Source: Bacillus sp. FJAT-45037
GTDB lineage: Bacteria; Bacillota; Bacilli; Bacillales; Bacillaceae_D
Direction of reading: 5' to 3'
NCBI RefSeq assembly: GCF_002797325.1
Contig: NZ_KZ454938.1
Coordinates: 1,562,267 to 1,626,266, forward strand
DNA length: 64,000 nucleotides
The notes beneath the pieces were generated by a model, which had not been told where the DNA came from, did no database searches, and saw only the letters and a program-made list of their open reading frames with translations. A program made the position numbers and the translations under genes. Positions 44,925-53,688 of the stretch are shown here, one piece after another (position 1 is the first letter of the stretch; each line of letters opens with the position of its first letter).

Positions 44925-45472
44925 TTATCCACCAAAAGCAGAGATTAAGGATTGTTCTTCTTGTGGCTTGTTTTTATCTCTTAATATCTCCACCACATAA
45001 TGAAATGGCATGCTTAACACTTCGTTTACGTCCTTACCGTTTTCCATAAGGTCCATAATCATCTTATCCATGTATTCAAGCTGTTTTTGCGGTGTGAAAT
45101 CTGCGGCTGTTAATTCTGACTCTCTAAATACTTTTTTGTTGCATTCGTTTGATCCCCCTGCGCAACAAACATTAATTGAGCTTGTAACGCTTCTAAAGCA
45201 TCAGGAGCATGCAAACGATCATATAAATCATCAATTGTAAATTGATTGTTATAGATTTCTTTCGCCACAAAGTCAGCAAGCATTTCCATCATTTCAAGTT
45301 CAGAAGCATCCTCGTCCTTCGCCATATCTGCTTGCAGTTGCAATGCTTGACGTACTTTACTAAATGGGATGAAAAGCGGTGTCCAATATTTTTCAAGAAT
45401 AACCGCCCCACCTTTTTGAACTTCTTCAACATTTTTAACTAACTCGATAACGTTTCTTTTTAACTGTGCCAT
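44925..45472 (-). CDS. Tail assembly chaperone, -1 frameshift product (gpGT type)
   Basis: A -1 slip at A AAA AAG (45131-45137) near the end of the shorter chaperone frame leads into a second open frame. That frame starts VFRESELTAADFTPQKQLEY and ends EEQSLISAFGG at the TAA at 44925-44927. The fused product would have 114 plus 68 residues. The second frame has no start codon or ribosome site of its own, and its sequence looks fully coding. Position between major tail protein and tape measure is that of lambda G/GT chaperones, where the same slip is used. Confidence 0.85.
45110..45472 (-). CDS. Tail assembly chaperone, short form (gpG type)
   Basis: The 120-residue protein begins MAQLKRNVIELVKNVEEVQK and is helical and acidic, ending KKYLESQN. 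In siphoviruses this frame is made in excess over the frameshifted form; both coat the tape measure protein while the tail tube assembles, and are absent from the virion. The slippery heptamer lies seven codons before the stop. AAAGGGGAATGCACAA precedes the ATG. Confidence 0.87.
   Translation of the reverse strand: MAQLKRNVIELVKNVEEVQKGGAVILEKYWTPLFIPFSKVRQALQLQADMAKDEDASELEMMEMLADFVAKEIYNNQFTIDDLYDRLHAPDALEALQAQLMFVAQGDQTNATKKYLESQN
45131..45137 (-). other. Programmed -1 ribosomal frameshift site A AAA AAG
   Basis: On the minus strand the zero frame reads ACA AAA AAG TAT; a one-base backward slip gives AAA AAA GTA TTT. A AAA AAG is among the most slippery bacterial heptamers. No obvious strong hairpin follows within ten bases, so efficiency cannot be judged. 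Confidence 0.85.
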
Positions 45473-45508
45473 TTGTGCATTCCCCTTTGATTTGTATTAG
45501 TTGATATA

Positions 45509-45541
45509 AAAAAAGAGCAGGGTTTATTACTCCTGCTCTTC
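45509..45541 (-). terminator. Hairpin between major tail region and chaperone genes
   Basis: AAGAGCAGGAGT..CCTGCTCTTTTTTT on the minus strand forms a nine-base stem with a T-run, overlapping the end of the 77-residue gene. It probably lowers expression of the chaperone and tape measure genes relative to the abundant tail protein. Confidence 0.8.
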
Positions 45542-45760
45542 ACTCGTTTCATTAACTTCTGATTTCCCTTCAAACCCTTCAGGCTTTTCGTTCAACTTTT
45601 TGATTAACGGAGCGCCCAGTTTGTTATTAGCTGAAGAGAGCTCTTCTAATCTCGCTTCGCTAATCTTTTTATTCACTGGCTTCGGGTAGGTATCACCTTT
45701 ACGGTAAATCTTGTTCTTATCCTTCAAGTCTTTGAAATCTTCTAGCACTTCATAGCTCAT
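45527..45760 (-). CDS. Small phage protein after the major tail gene
   Basis: The 77-residue protein starts MSYEVLEDFKDLKDKNKIYR and continues KGDTYPKPVNKKISEARLEE, ending in an acidic tail. The pattern F.DL.D....Y..GD.YP is common in small proteins next to capsid or tail genes of Firmicute phages. It starts four bases after the major tail gene ends. Role unknown. Confidence 0.72.
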   Translation of the reverse strand: MSYEVLEDFKDLKDKNKIYRKGDTYPKPVNKKISEARLEELSSANNKLGAPLIKKLNEKPEGFEGKSEVNETSEEQE

Positions 45761-45764
45761 TTAA

Positions 45765-46364
45765 TTAAGCCCCCTCTGGAATGTCTGTTGGATATGCTGA
45801 TCCAAAGATCATATTGAATAACGCATCACGGTTCGTTGTCTCTCCCTTTGCATCTTTAGCAAAAAGAACAGATTTTTCATCATCGAAACCTTCAACTTCA
45901 CGATCCATAAAGGCTGCCGAAATTTCATCAGGACCAAATTCCACGCTTCCTTGTTTTGTTTGAGCGCTTTTATTAGGACGCAAGAACATTCCCTTTGTAA
46001 GTCCTACCCACTCGGTAGATCCATCTTGATAGGTTCTTGCAAAGACAACCGCAACATAAGGCGGCGCATCGCTTGAACCATGAGCATAAACTCCTTCAAG
46101 CTTATCTAACCCTAGCAATACCGCTTTATCCTCTTCAGGGAGCTTATGAAATGCTGCGTTAACTGTAATGTCACCAGCAGCAACAGCAATTTCCGCAACC
46201 CGGTTATCACCATATGCTCTAACTGGTTCTTGTGGCATTTCCACCGTGACAGTTTGAAGGAATTTCACTCTTTCTGGCGTACCTTCTGCTACATTTAAAT
46301 TATTTAACGGTGCATAGTAAAACTTATCTACACCTGTTGCGGATCTATAATTTTTTTCTGGCAT
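45765..46364 (-). CDS. Major tail protein (phi13 family)
   Basis: The 199-residue protein matches phi13-type major tail proteins: RSATGVDKFYYAPLNN, VKFLQTVTVEMPQEPVRAYG, VAAGDITVNAAFHKLPEEDK and ISAAFMDREVEGFDDEKSVL. It polymerises into the non-contractile tail tube. AAAGGAGTGATTAAAC precedes the ATG. A strong hairpin downstream of the following small gene fits high-level expression. Confidence 0.9.
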   Translation of the reverse strand: MPEKNYRSATGVDKFYYAPLNNLNVAEGTPERVKFLQTVTVEMPQEPVRAYGDNRVAEIAVAAGDITVNAAFHKLPEEDKAVLLGLDKLEGVYAHGSSDAPPYVAVVFARTYQDGSTEWVGLTKGMFLRPNKSAQTKQGSVEFGPDEISAAFMDREVEGFDDEKSVLFAKDAKGETTNRDALFNMIFGSAYPTDIPEGA

Positions 46365-46379
46365 GTTTAATCACTCCTT

Positions 46380-46754
46380 TTATATGATTTCTGAAACGTA
46401 CACCTTACCCTCATAACGCCTAGCGTCACGATAAATCCTTGTATCACTGTCCCATTCATCAACACCTGACCCTTGACCAAATCCAATTGCAAGCATCACT
46501 TTACGCACTTCTTTCGCTACATTGTTCGTTAGAAGGTAATCCTGGCTCCATACTTCAATCTGATATAAGTAATCATCCGTTAAGGGTTGATCATCCGCAT
46601 AATCACCAGGTCTAGGTACGTCAAGTGGATCAATTACAATATAAACACCCTCCATGCTGTCAGTAGGAGGGTACTCATAAAACTTAATTCTATTTCCAAC
46701 GTTCAGAACAATGTACTGATTTTCTAATAGTTTTTCATAAATGAAATTCAGCAC
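46380..46754 (-). CDS. Tail terminator-like protein
   Basis: The 124-residue protein (MLNFIYEKLLENQYIVLNVG, DSMEGVYIVIDPLDVPRPGD, YLYQIEVWSQDYLLTNNVAK) resembles the DUF806/DUF3168-type tail completion proteins. These cap the tail tube, between the HK97 gp10-like and major tail genes. The order of this cluster supports it. It starts one base after the gp10-like gene. Family name is tentative. Confidence 0.75.
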   Translation of the reverse strand: MLNFIYEKLLENQYIVLNVGNRIKFYEYPPTDSMEGVYIVIDPLDVPRPGDYADDQPLTDDYLYQIEVWSQDYLLTNNVAKEVRKVMLAIGFGQGSGVDEWDSDTRIYRDARRYEGKVYVSEII

Positions 46755-46755
46755 T

Positions 46756-47148
46756 TTAACCCCTCCCTAATTCTTCACGTATCACACGTTGATAGGCTTC
46801 CCTTGCTGATCTTTCTGCCCTAGCAACAGCGCCTTTACCAGGAGGGTTAGGGTTCTGAACTGTTCCAAACTCGTTTAAGTGAATGATGCGGTAACGACTT
46901 TTCGGACCTTTCCAATGCACTCGAATCGTACGTTTACCACCATAGTCAAGCGGTTCAGAGACCGTAATTTCATATATAGATGCGCCTGTATCTTTGAACT
47001 TCGCAAACTCTCGTTTAAGTTCCGACTCGAAAACTTCTGCACCTTTTTTTAAAGCTTGGTCTACTTTAATCTCCATAGCTTCTTTGCCATAACGTTTATC
47101 TAACTCAGCTAATAGTTCATCCATACCATCAATTCTAATCCCACTCAT
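46756..47148 (-). CDS. HK97 gp10-like tail completion protein
   Basis: The 130-residue protein shows the HK97-gp10_like family pattern: GMDELLAELDKRYGKEAMEI, VDQALKKGAEVFESELKREF, then the beta part (RTIRVHWKGPKSRYRIIHLN, EFGTVQNPNPPGKGAVARAE). It joins tail to head. It overlaps the head-tail adaptor gene by four bases, indicating coupled translation. Confidence 0.87.
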   Translation of the reverse strand: MSGIRIDGMDELLAELDKRYGKEAMEIKVDQALKKGAEVFESELKREFAKFKDTGASIYEITVSEPLDYGGKRTIRVHWKGPKSRYRIIHLNEFGTVQNPNPPGKGAVARAERSAREAYQRVIREELGRG

Positions 47149-47516
47149 GACGACACCTCGGCAATTACATTAACAAACTCCTTGTTCTGCAAATCCGGCT
47201 GTACCTGCTTAACGTTAAATTCAATACCACGATACTCGGGAGCGTCTATCTCTACATAATGACGATTGGTAGGAATAAACTCAGTTAGTGGATCTCGAAT
47301 CACAATCGTAATATCTGATAAAGTTCCATTGGCTTTAGCAATCTCCAAATCTTTCATCCACACATTGTCTATCTTCGCCCAAGCTGTAAAGACCTTCGTC
47401 TTAGTGTCACCGGGCATTGGTCCCTCATTAGGAGTAGATGTGTAAAAATAAATAGGTGTACGCAACTCACCGCTATGAACTCGCGGCTGGTTATACTCAA
47501 ACTTCCGCAATATCAT
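47145..47516 (-). CDS. Head-tail adaptor (head closure protein)
   Basis: The 123-residue protein starts near MILRKFEYNQPRVHSGELRT and has PIYFYTSTPNEGP, VFTAWAKIDNVWMKDLEIAK and YRGIEFNVKQVQPDLQNKEF. That is the SPP1 gp16/DUF-type head-tail joining pattern. Start is uncertain: ATG at 47516 or TTG at 47510, both near GAAGAAGGTG. It overlaps the connector gene upstream. Confidence 0.8.
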   Translation of the reverse strand: MILRKFEYNQPRVHSGELRTPIYFYTSTPNEGPMPGDTKTKVFTAWAKIDNVWMKDLEIAKANGTLSDITIVIRDPLTEFIPTNRHYVEIDAPEYRGIEFNVKQVQPDLQNKEFVNVIAEVSS

Positions 47517-47787
47517 CACCTTCTTCAGGAAGGTTTTCAAAAGAAAAGCTGTTAATCTGATTCAAAAAATTATTATTGAAGTATTCTATGGCATCGTTGT
47601 AAGCATACCGTGTACGTTCAAACACTAATTCTTTTCCAGGACCATCAACAGTAATATCAAAATCACCGCACTTATTTTTAATGTCTGCATAAGAAAAAGA
47701 CAACAACCTTTTAAGATTGTCGTCTTCTGCTCCATGTGTTATATGCATACGGACTTTGAATTCTTCAACGACTCCCTCTGTAATCAT
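47497..47787 (-). CDS. Head-tail connector (gp6-like)
   Basis: The 96-residue helical protein (EEFKVRMHITHGAEDDNLKR, LLSFSYADIKNKCGDFDITV, RTRYAYNDAIEYFNNNFLNQ) fits the HK97 gp6/Phage_gp6-like connector family. These form a ring under the portal. It follows the capsid gene by 15 bases. Confidence 0.87.
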   Translation of the reverse strand: MITEGVVEEFKVRMHITHGAEDDNLKRLLSFSYADIKNKCGDFDITVDGPGKELVFERTRYAYNDAIEYFNNNFLNQINSFSFENLPEEGDDIAEV

Positions 47788-47802
47788 TAAACATCAACCC
47801 CT

Positions 47803-48966
47803 TTATGCTCCTGCAGGTTCAGATGTTGCAAAGCTAATATCCAAATCATAAAGCAATGCTGTTTTGTTATCGCTTGGCTTCCCATTAGCGAATTGTTTAA
47901 TCGTGTAAAGCATTGCATCTTCAATAGCTAAAGTTTGATCAAATTTGTTTGTTTTGTAGCCACCTGCAACAGCCGCAAGGTATTCACCACGAACAAAGAA
48001 TAAAGTTTTTTTCTCTGGGATCTCTTCAGATTCCACAAGTTGAATGTTATAAGGTAAAGAAGTTACCCATTGACCGTTTGAATTTTGAATTGTGTTTCTA
48101 GCTTGTACGCTGATTAAATCAATTGGATTAACTACCATCACAATTTTATTAAGCACTTTGCGCGCTTTTCCTTTTTCGTTCGTTGATAAAGATTTGATAA
48201 CATCGTGAAGTTCACCCGCTACGATTTCACCACGTTCAGAAGGCGCAAAAGTTAAAGTTCCTGATGCTGTTTTAGTTGTTACTGCTCCTGTTTCAGAATC
48301 TTTATTTTTCATTAGTCCAATAGGTTCATTTTGAGAAGGTCCACGACCATTAACTAAACCATATTCTAAACCAACAGAGTAAGATTCAACTAATAAAGTA
48401 CGAACATAACGTTCAACCCATACCGGACCAAGATCTAACATATCTTTCGGAATTACTGCGAAAGCGGTTAGTTTCAATTGCCCAATTTGTTCTTCAGTGA
48501 AAGCCGCGCTTACTTGTCCTTTGATTTCTCCGAAAAGAGCGCCCCACGCGAAAGCTTTTGTAGGATCTGATTTAATAAAACGCGTTACTGCTCCTAAATC
48601 TTGCAAACCGATTACTCCTAGTAATGGATGCGCTGCAATTAAATCTTCAAAGATGCGTTCTTGTGTTGTTACGGGGAGAATAGAATCTTCGTCAAATCCT
48701 CCGAACTCTACAACTTGATTAAAGAATTTTGTTTCTTCTGAAGTCAAAACATTTTGACCGCGCGCCGTTAAAATTTGAGCATCTACATTTTGATTTCTAA
48801 CTTGTTCCGTGATCTTATCAGTTAAATCCTCTGCAAGCGCGTCTTGCATTTCATTCCAGGCTGAAGCAAGTTTTTCTTGATCTTGTTCTTCTGCTTTCAC
48901 CAAATCCATGTACGCCGCTTTCTTTGCTTCAAAGTTTTCCATTTTCTTTTTGAATTTAATAGTCAT
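47803..48966 (-). CDS. Major capsid protein, HK97 fold
   Basis: The 387-residue protein has an N-terminal helical delta-type scaffold region (NFEAKKAAYMDLVKAEEQDQ to about residue 95). The HK97 fold follows (TSEETKFFNQVVEFGGFDED, LPVTTQERIFEDLIAAHPLL, TAFAVIPKDMLDLGPVWVER, YVRTLLVESYSVGLEYGLVN). The ClpP-like protease upstream probably removes the delta part after assembly. The ATG at 48966 has GGAGG ten bases upstream. Confidence 0.92.
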   Translation of the reverse strand: MTIKFKKKMENFEAKKAAYMDLVKAEEQDQEKLASAWNEMQDALAEDLTDKITEQVRNQNVDAQILTARGQNVLTSEETKFFNQVVEFGGFDEDSILPVTTQERIFEDLIAAHPLLGVIGLQDLGAVTRFIKSDPTKAFAWGALFGEIKGQVSAAFTEEQIGQLKLTAFAVIPKDMLDLGPVWVERYVRTLLVESYSVGLEYGLVNGRGPSQNEPIGLMKNKDSETGAVTTKTASGTLTFAPSERGEIVAGELHDVIKSLSTNEKGKARKVLNKIVMVVNPIDLISVQARNTIQNSNGQWVTSLPYNIQLVESEEIPEKKTLFFVRGEYLAAVAGGYKTNKFDQTLAIEDAMLYTIKQFANGKPSDNKTALLYDLDISFATSEPAGA

Positions 48967-49002
48967 CAATAATACCTCCGTTTTTTTAAAAAATAAAAGA
49001 GC

Positions 49003-49776
49003 CTACCAAAAACCTTTATTTTGCTTCGTAGGTTTCGGTTCAAGCTCTTTTGTTTGTTTGAATTCGTTTTTCAATTCATTCTTGAAATCTGAGAACATTT
49101 CTTTCAAAGAATCCACTGTAACAAAATCATTTGTTTCAGCTGGATTATCGAAATTCTTCTTGTTAGCCATTTTGTTCCTTAATCCTTCGATTACTTTTGA
49201 AGGGATCATGCTTGCCTCTGTTGTTGAAGCTGTTAGTTTTACGGTGTTATCTGTAAACATAATTTCATCAACAAAGTTATGTTCAAGCGCTTGTTGCGCT
49301 CCCATCCAAGTCTCTTCAGCCATCATTTCAAGCAAATCTTCTTCAGACTTACCGCTTTTAATGATGTATGCATTCACAAGTGATTTGTCGGTTGTTCGCA
49401 ATACTTTAGCGGCTTTTTCTAAATCCCTGTGATCGCCCCAGCTCACCATTGAAGCATTATGAATCATAATTTGAGCTGTTGGTGAAATGCGAACTTTATC
49501 CGCACCCATAGCAATAATAGAAGCGGCGCTTGCAGCTAAACCGACAATTTGAGCTTCAACATGCCCTGGATAGTTTTTTAACGCTGTATAGATTTCAGAA
49601 CCATCATCAACATAACCGCCCGGACTGTTGATCGAAATAATAACATCTTCCCCGTTTGCATCAGCTAACTTTTGAGATACCAGTTTTGGGTAGGTTGCAT
49701 CCATTACAAAGAGTTCATAGATCCATGCTTCATCATTTGAAATAATAGGCCCTTTAATATCAATCGTCTTTGTCAT
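49003..49776 (-). CDS. ClpP-like prohead protease (S14)
   Basis: The 257-residue protein has a ClpP/Clp-type serine protease domain in residues 1-190: ISINSPGGYVDDGSEIYTAL, GLAASAASIIAMGADKVRIS with the catalytic Ser, and AQIMIHNASMVSWGDH with the catalytic His. A C-terminal extension of about 65 residues (KKNFDNPAETNDFVTVDSL, coiled coil) may act as scaffold. The ATG at 49776 has AAAGGAGGTGAAACGA upstream and overlaps the portal gene's end. It matures the prohead. Confidence 0.9.
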   Translation of the reverse strand: MTKTIDIKGPIISNDEAWIYELFVMDATYPKLVSQKLADANGEDVIISINSPGGYVDDGSEIYTALKNYPGHVEAQIVGLAASAASIIAMGADKVRISPTAQIMIHNASMVSWGDHRDLEKAAKVLRTTDKSLVNAYIIKSGKSEEDLLEMMAEETWMGAQQALEHNFVDEIMFTDNTVKLTASTTEASMIPSKVIEGLRNKMANKKNFDNPAETNDFVTVDSLKEMFSDFKNELKNEFKQTKELEPKPTKQNKGFW

Positions 49777-50911
49777 TCGTTTCACCTCCTTTACTAGAAT
49801 CTGAACCATCATCATAGTTCTTGGTGATTAAGAACTTGTCTAAAGACGGCTCATTTGAATGTTTCAAGCCTAGTTCATCGCGGATTTCATGACCATTCAT
49901 GACACCCGACGAACGTAACTTGTCAACAGAGCTTGCCAAGTCAAAGATATTTTGATATGAAACCCGTTTAATCTCTAAGTGTTTACCCTCTAAATATTCA
50001 TCTTGAGTGAACATTTTTGCGTTCGTTTCGTCATTAATCCTTTTTAACAATGGATCAATACACATTGATAAATAGTTTTTTGTTTGATGCTCATTTTCAG
50101 CAACTTCACCCCTAGCAAATGAAGGCGGTATGCCTAAAGCTCTGGCTACTTGATCTAAGAAACCATTCGTCAAGGTGTTAATTTCTGTAGCACTAGGAGA
50201 ACCTTCACCTTTTGCGTGTTCGTGATAAGTGAATCCCTTTTGCTGCGGCACGATGGAAAATGCCTTGTTTTTAATGGATTTGTATACGCGATTGATAAAA
50301 TTCTGCAATTTCTCTTGCTTCTCTTCGTCTTTACCTGATATTTGATCAACATCGACAGTTGTCCGAATGCCACCCTTTAACATTTGTACTTCAAACATTC
50401 GCCCTAATAGCTGGCCGTAATCGGTGTAGATCGAATCAATGAGTTTTGTTAGATTATCGTTTGCATACTCAATGTAAAGTACATTGCCACCTGAAAACGT
50501 CCGTTGAAAGGTGTATCCTTTAACAGTCACATCTTTAAAACGATCTTCATAATTTGCGGTTTCAATACGAGAAAAACTATCAGCAATTAAAAGATCATCT
50601 GAATCATTTTGGACGATCAAACATTGATTCTCGTAAATGAGTTTGTAAACAACCGTATACCAAAAGGAAGCAGCTGAAGTGTTTTTATTAGGACGTACAT
50701 TTAACTTGTAGTACATTTCATCCCGGATCGTTTTATCATCCTCTTTGACCCTGAACTCTGATTGACTAATGGTTCTTGCTATCATGTTGATACAAGTTAA
50801 AACAGCAAGCCTTTTAAAATAAGCCTTTTCAGAAATTTCTTCAAACAATTCAGCATCAAACATCCAACTCAATTCACTATTCCTTTTAAATACCTGCGGT
50901 AAAAAATTCAA
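49760..50911 (-). CDS. Phage portal protein (HK97 family)
   Basis: The 383-residue protein carries portal family features: FKRLAVLTCINMIARTISQS, YYKLNVRPNKNTSAASFW, VYKLIYENQCLIVQND, FTYHEHAKGEGSPSATEINT, ARALGIPPSFARGEVAENEH. I choose the TTG at 50911, spaced four bases from GGGGGTGA; an upstream start with 30 more residues would lack a ribosome site and homology. The dodecameric portal is the DNA entry channel. It lies between TerL and protease, as usual. Confidence 0.9.
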   Translation of the reverse strand: MNFLPQVFKRNSELSWMFDAELFEEISEKAYFKRLAVLTCINMIARTISQSEFRVKEDDKTIRDEMYYKLNVRPNKNTSAASFWYTVVYKLIYENQCLIVQNDSDDLLIADSFSRIETANYEDRFKDVTVKGYTFQRTFSGGNVLYIEYANDNLTKLIDSIYTDYGQLLGRMFEVQMLKGGIRTTVDVDQISGKDEEKQEKLQNFINRVYKSIKNKAFSIVPQQKGFTYHEHAKGEGSPSATEINTLTNGFLDQVARALGIPPSFARGEVAENEHQTKNYLSMCIDPLLKRINDETNAKMFTQDEYLEGKHLEIKRVSYQNIFDLASSVDKLRSSGVMNGHEIRDELGLKHSNEPSLDKFLITKNYDDGSDSSKGGETNDKDD

Positions 50912-51005
50912 TATTTCACCCCCTTTCTCAATAGGCATAAGGCGCGTAACCCTGCGCTGGGAGATATGAAGACCACCGTTCCCTTCTGCCATATAGGGCA
51001 AGCGT

Positions 51006-52640
51006 CTAAAACGCTATATCATCCAAATAAAACTCAGCATCTTCTTCTAGCAATTCATCAGCCTTCCAAAGTGCATGAATGAAAGCTTGAAATCCATCGG
51101 TTTTACGTCTGAACTCGTCCTTCTTCAAATACTCTTTGTTTCCGTCACCTTTTGTTTTCACATAGACATTATTTGTGTACCAACGCATAAGTGCGTTGTC
51201 TTCAAAGATAATGTTATGCTTTGCAAAAGCTGTTTCCACTCTAGGAGCAAGTAACGAATGAATCGCTTTTGGGTTACGAATATATTCAATCTCAAATCCT
51301 TCAGCTTCAAGAGCTGCTTTCACCAGGTCAAGGCGGAATGTATCGGCTACTATTTTGGTAAGGCCGTATTGTTCGCGCATTTCTACAAACCAATTGACTA
51401 TGTGTTTGATCTCGATAACTGGACCTTCCACCATCGTTAACAGCCCTTGACTCTCCCAATCTTTGATAGGAGCTTCTAGTTTCACCGTGTCTAGGAATCC
51501 TTTTCTTACGAATGAGTGAGTTTTCCAAATGTAATCCTCCCCTTCTTTGAATAGTAATCCTACTGCAGCAAAGTCCTTAATACGCGCATAGTCTAAACCG
51601 CCTATACATGATCTATGTTTTAATTCTGGGAACGGTCTATTTGTTGCCAAGATTTCTTCCCAGGTTGCAACCGACTTTTCAAGATCCACTTCAGGAAGGT
51701 TCATTCGTTTAGTCATGAATTCTTCACGGCCTGATGGATTATTCTTTAATTGTCTGTATTGCGTTTTGATTTTCCTGAACAGTCCTTTTGCGTAGTCACT
51801 CATAGGCTTTGAAAACATGGGATTTGCCTTTTCCCACACTTCAGACTGATCAACTTCTTTAGGATCATCAATCTTACAAATGAACGGAAATAAGGGATCA
51901 TCAAGCTCCTTACCTTCAAGAATGTTCATAGCTCGTTCTTTTGTTTTATCAAGGAATCCATCGCGAACATAACCATCTGTGCCAATGTAGAATTCACGAG
52001 AATTTTTAACCTTACCTAATCCAGATGAAAAGACGTTAACCGTCTCAAACGTTGCATAAGTGTGAATTTCATCATAGATCACACAACCATCACGCAAACC
52101 ATCTTTACCACCTGCATTTGATGTGTGATACTGGAGAACGCTTTTTGTGTCATAACCCATGATTTCAACTTTAGATTTGTAGAACATATCTTCTAAAACG
52201 TTCTTCGCTTCGATAATGTCATAGACTTCACGGAATGAAGTTTTCGCTTGCTTTTCGTTGTTCGCTACGATCGACACATTGTAACGATCGATCGCATGTA
52301 ACGGACTAATAAAGAAATGAGCTAAAGAAGATATCAGGCCATTCTTACCGGCTCCCCTTGCCATTAATAAGAGGAATTGCTCATAAAAAACAGCATCATC
52401 TTCCTTGTAGAAAAGGAAAACAAATGCTGTTAGGAATTTCTGAAACGGCTGAAGGGGGAAGTACCAGCGTTCAGTAAACTTTATATAGTTTTCATGCATT
52501 TCTTCGTCAAAGTACAAATCCTCACGCGTTAAAATATACTTTTCAAGGTAGTTAATCAACAAAATCCGTTCTTTGTTAAAATTGATCTTTCCTTGTTTGT
52601 AGCTGGATATATATTCATTAACATATTTGTTTTGGATCAT
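51006..52640 (-). CDS. terL: Terminase large subunit
   Basis: The 544-residue packaging motor has an ATPase domain (FLLLMARGAGKNGLISSLAH as Walker A region, GCVIYDEIHTYATFETVNVF as Walker B with Glu). The C-terminal RNase H-like nuclease has GGLDYARIKDFAAVGLLFKE with the first Asp, KIVADTFRLDLVKAALEAEG and FQAFIHALWKADE. It overlaps the TerS stop by four bases. With P27-type TerS and HNH it defines a cos-type packaging cassette. Confidence 0.95.
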   Translation of the reverse strand: MIQNKYVNEYISSYKQGKINFNKERILLINYLEKYILTREDLYFDEEMHENYIKFTERWYFPLQPFQKFLTAFVFLFYKEDDAVFYEQFLLLMARGAGKNGLISSLAHFFISPLHAIDRYNVSIVANNEKQAKTSFREVYDIIEAKNVLEDMFYKSKVEIMGYDTKSVLQYHTSNAGGKDGLRDGCVIYDEIHTYATFETVNVFSSGLGKVKNSREFYIGTDGYVRDGFLDKTKERAMNILEGKELDDPLFPFICKIDDPKEVDQSEVWEKANPMFSKPMSDYAKGLFRKIKTQYRQLKNNPSGREEFMTKRMNLPEVDLEKSVATWEEILATNRPFPELKHRSCIGGLDYARIKDFAAVGLLFKEGEDYIWKTHSFVRKGFLDTVKLEAPIKDWESQGLLTMVEGPVIEIKHIVNWFVEMREQYGLTKIVADTFRLDLVKAALEAEGFEIEYIRNPKAIHSLLAPRVETAFAKHNIIFEDNALMRWYTNNVYVKTKGDGNKEYLKKDEFRRKTDGFQAFIHALWKADELLEEDAEFYLDDIAF

Positions 52641-53005
52641 AATAAATCATTCGCTGTTCGCTCGTTTTTGGTGCTCTTTTTTTTATCTTCTACAACTTCT
52701 TTCGGAAGAAGGTTAAACAACTTATCACAAGCAGCCGTGTAACGATTAATCATTGTGTTGTAAGACTTTTGGGAGGGGTTTTCTACAGTCATTTTTTGAG
52801 TGCCATTTTCAAACTTGATTGTCGGTCCCTTTAATTTTATTTCATCTTCAAGTATTTCAAGAGTGATTTTCATAAAGGCAACTCGTTCTATTAGCCTGGA
52901 TGCTGCTTCACGTTTATCATCTGAAATGTTTTTGAATGTCTCATTCCATTTCTCAACTTCAGCAGCAATTAATTCATCCTGTTTTGCTCTACTCAACTTT
53001 GCCAT
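52637..53005 (-). CDS. terS: Terminase small subunit, P27 family
   Basis: The 122-residue protein (RAKQDELIAAEVEKWNETFK, RLIERVAFMKITLEILEDEI, NPSQKSYNTMINRYTAACDK, LFNLLPKEVV) fits the P27 family of small terminases. These recognise the packaging site. A polar tail follows. GGGAGGGGGTTTGATGC precedes the ATG. Confidence 0.9.
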   Translation of the reverse strand: MAKLSRAKQDELIAAEVEKWNETFKNISDDKREAASRLIERVAFMKITLEILEDEIKLKGPTIKFENGTQKMTVENPSQKSYNTMINRYTAACDKLFNLLPKEVVEDKKKSTKNERTANDLL

Positions 53006-53115
53006 GCATCAAACCCCCTCCCATTGTGCGCTAAACTGCTGATAAATTCAGAATATCGAACCCCCTCCCCGGTCCCCGGGCTAATTTTTTTCACAAAACT
53101 TTAGAGGCGGGGGGC

Positions 53116-53400
53116 TTAACTTTTTCCTATATCTTGATTATGATATCGTAACCACGCTCTTAAACTCGGTTTGCTAAATGAAAGTTCATTCTCTTCTTCC
53201 TGCCCTCTAGGTGGAAACGTATTGCATTTTTTGCAGCACTTACTTCGAAAAGTTTTCTTTGTGCAATTAGCGCAATGAAAGATAGGATACTTCGATGTTT
53301 TATTAGGATGTTGAACTTCCTCATAGAATTTCACTCCGTTATCTACTTTCCCTTGTTGCCACACAATACACTCAAAAAGTTTCTTAAATAATCCCCTCAC
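53116..53400 (-). CDS. Phage zinc-ribbon-like small protein
   Basis: The 94-residue protein has an aromatic head (MRGLFKKLFECIVWQQGKVD). A ribbon with paired Cys follows (FHCANCTKKTFRSKCCKKCN), likely binding one zinc, then a charged tail. It lies between TerS and the membrane protein gene, in the packaging cassette. AAGTGAGGGGATTATTT is upstream of its ATG region. Role unknown. Confidence 0.65.
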   Translation of the reverse strand: MRGLFKKLFECIVWQQGKVDNGVKFYEEVQHPNKTSKYPIFHCANCTKKTFRSKCCKKCNTFPPRGQEEENELSFSKPSLRAWLRYHNQDIGKS

Positions 53401-53445
53401 TTCCTACCATCTCCCAAACTAATTTAAAAGGCTCATATAACGTTT

Positions 53446-53688
53446 TTAACACCTTCTAATATAAATAGAATCTAAACGTTTTAATCTTTCTGTATCACTC
53501 ACCTGTGAACTCACAACACCGTTAACGTAATTAGGAAAGTGATCATGCATGCTTGCGATACAAATCGAAGTCATGTTTGATCTAAGGTTCTTGTCTTCCT
53601 TCTCTCCTACTGTCCCTAGAAAGGAAACTATTACGATTAATAGTAATACAATCTTGAAAGCTACGATCATTCTCCTACCACATTTCAT
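53446..53688 (-). CDS. Small phage protein with one membrane helix
   Basis: The roughly 80-residue protein (MKCGRRMIVAFKIVLLLIVI as basic head and membrane segment) has an outer part with two Cys (SICIASMHDHF and IRRC). It could be a secreted or membrane-anchored accessory product. The ATG at 53688 lies inside the HNH gene's last codons; an ATG six codons on follows TAGGAGA closely. Function unknown. Confidence 0.55.
   Translation of the reverse strand: MKCGRRMIVAFKIVLLLIVIVSFLGTVGEKEDKNLRSNMTSICIASMHDHFPNYVNGVVSSQVSDTERLKRLDSIYIRRC

Noticed and set aside
51328-51528. 66-codon frame within TerL
   Set aside because: Out-of-frame shadow of the nuclease domain without start signals.
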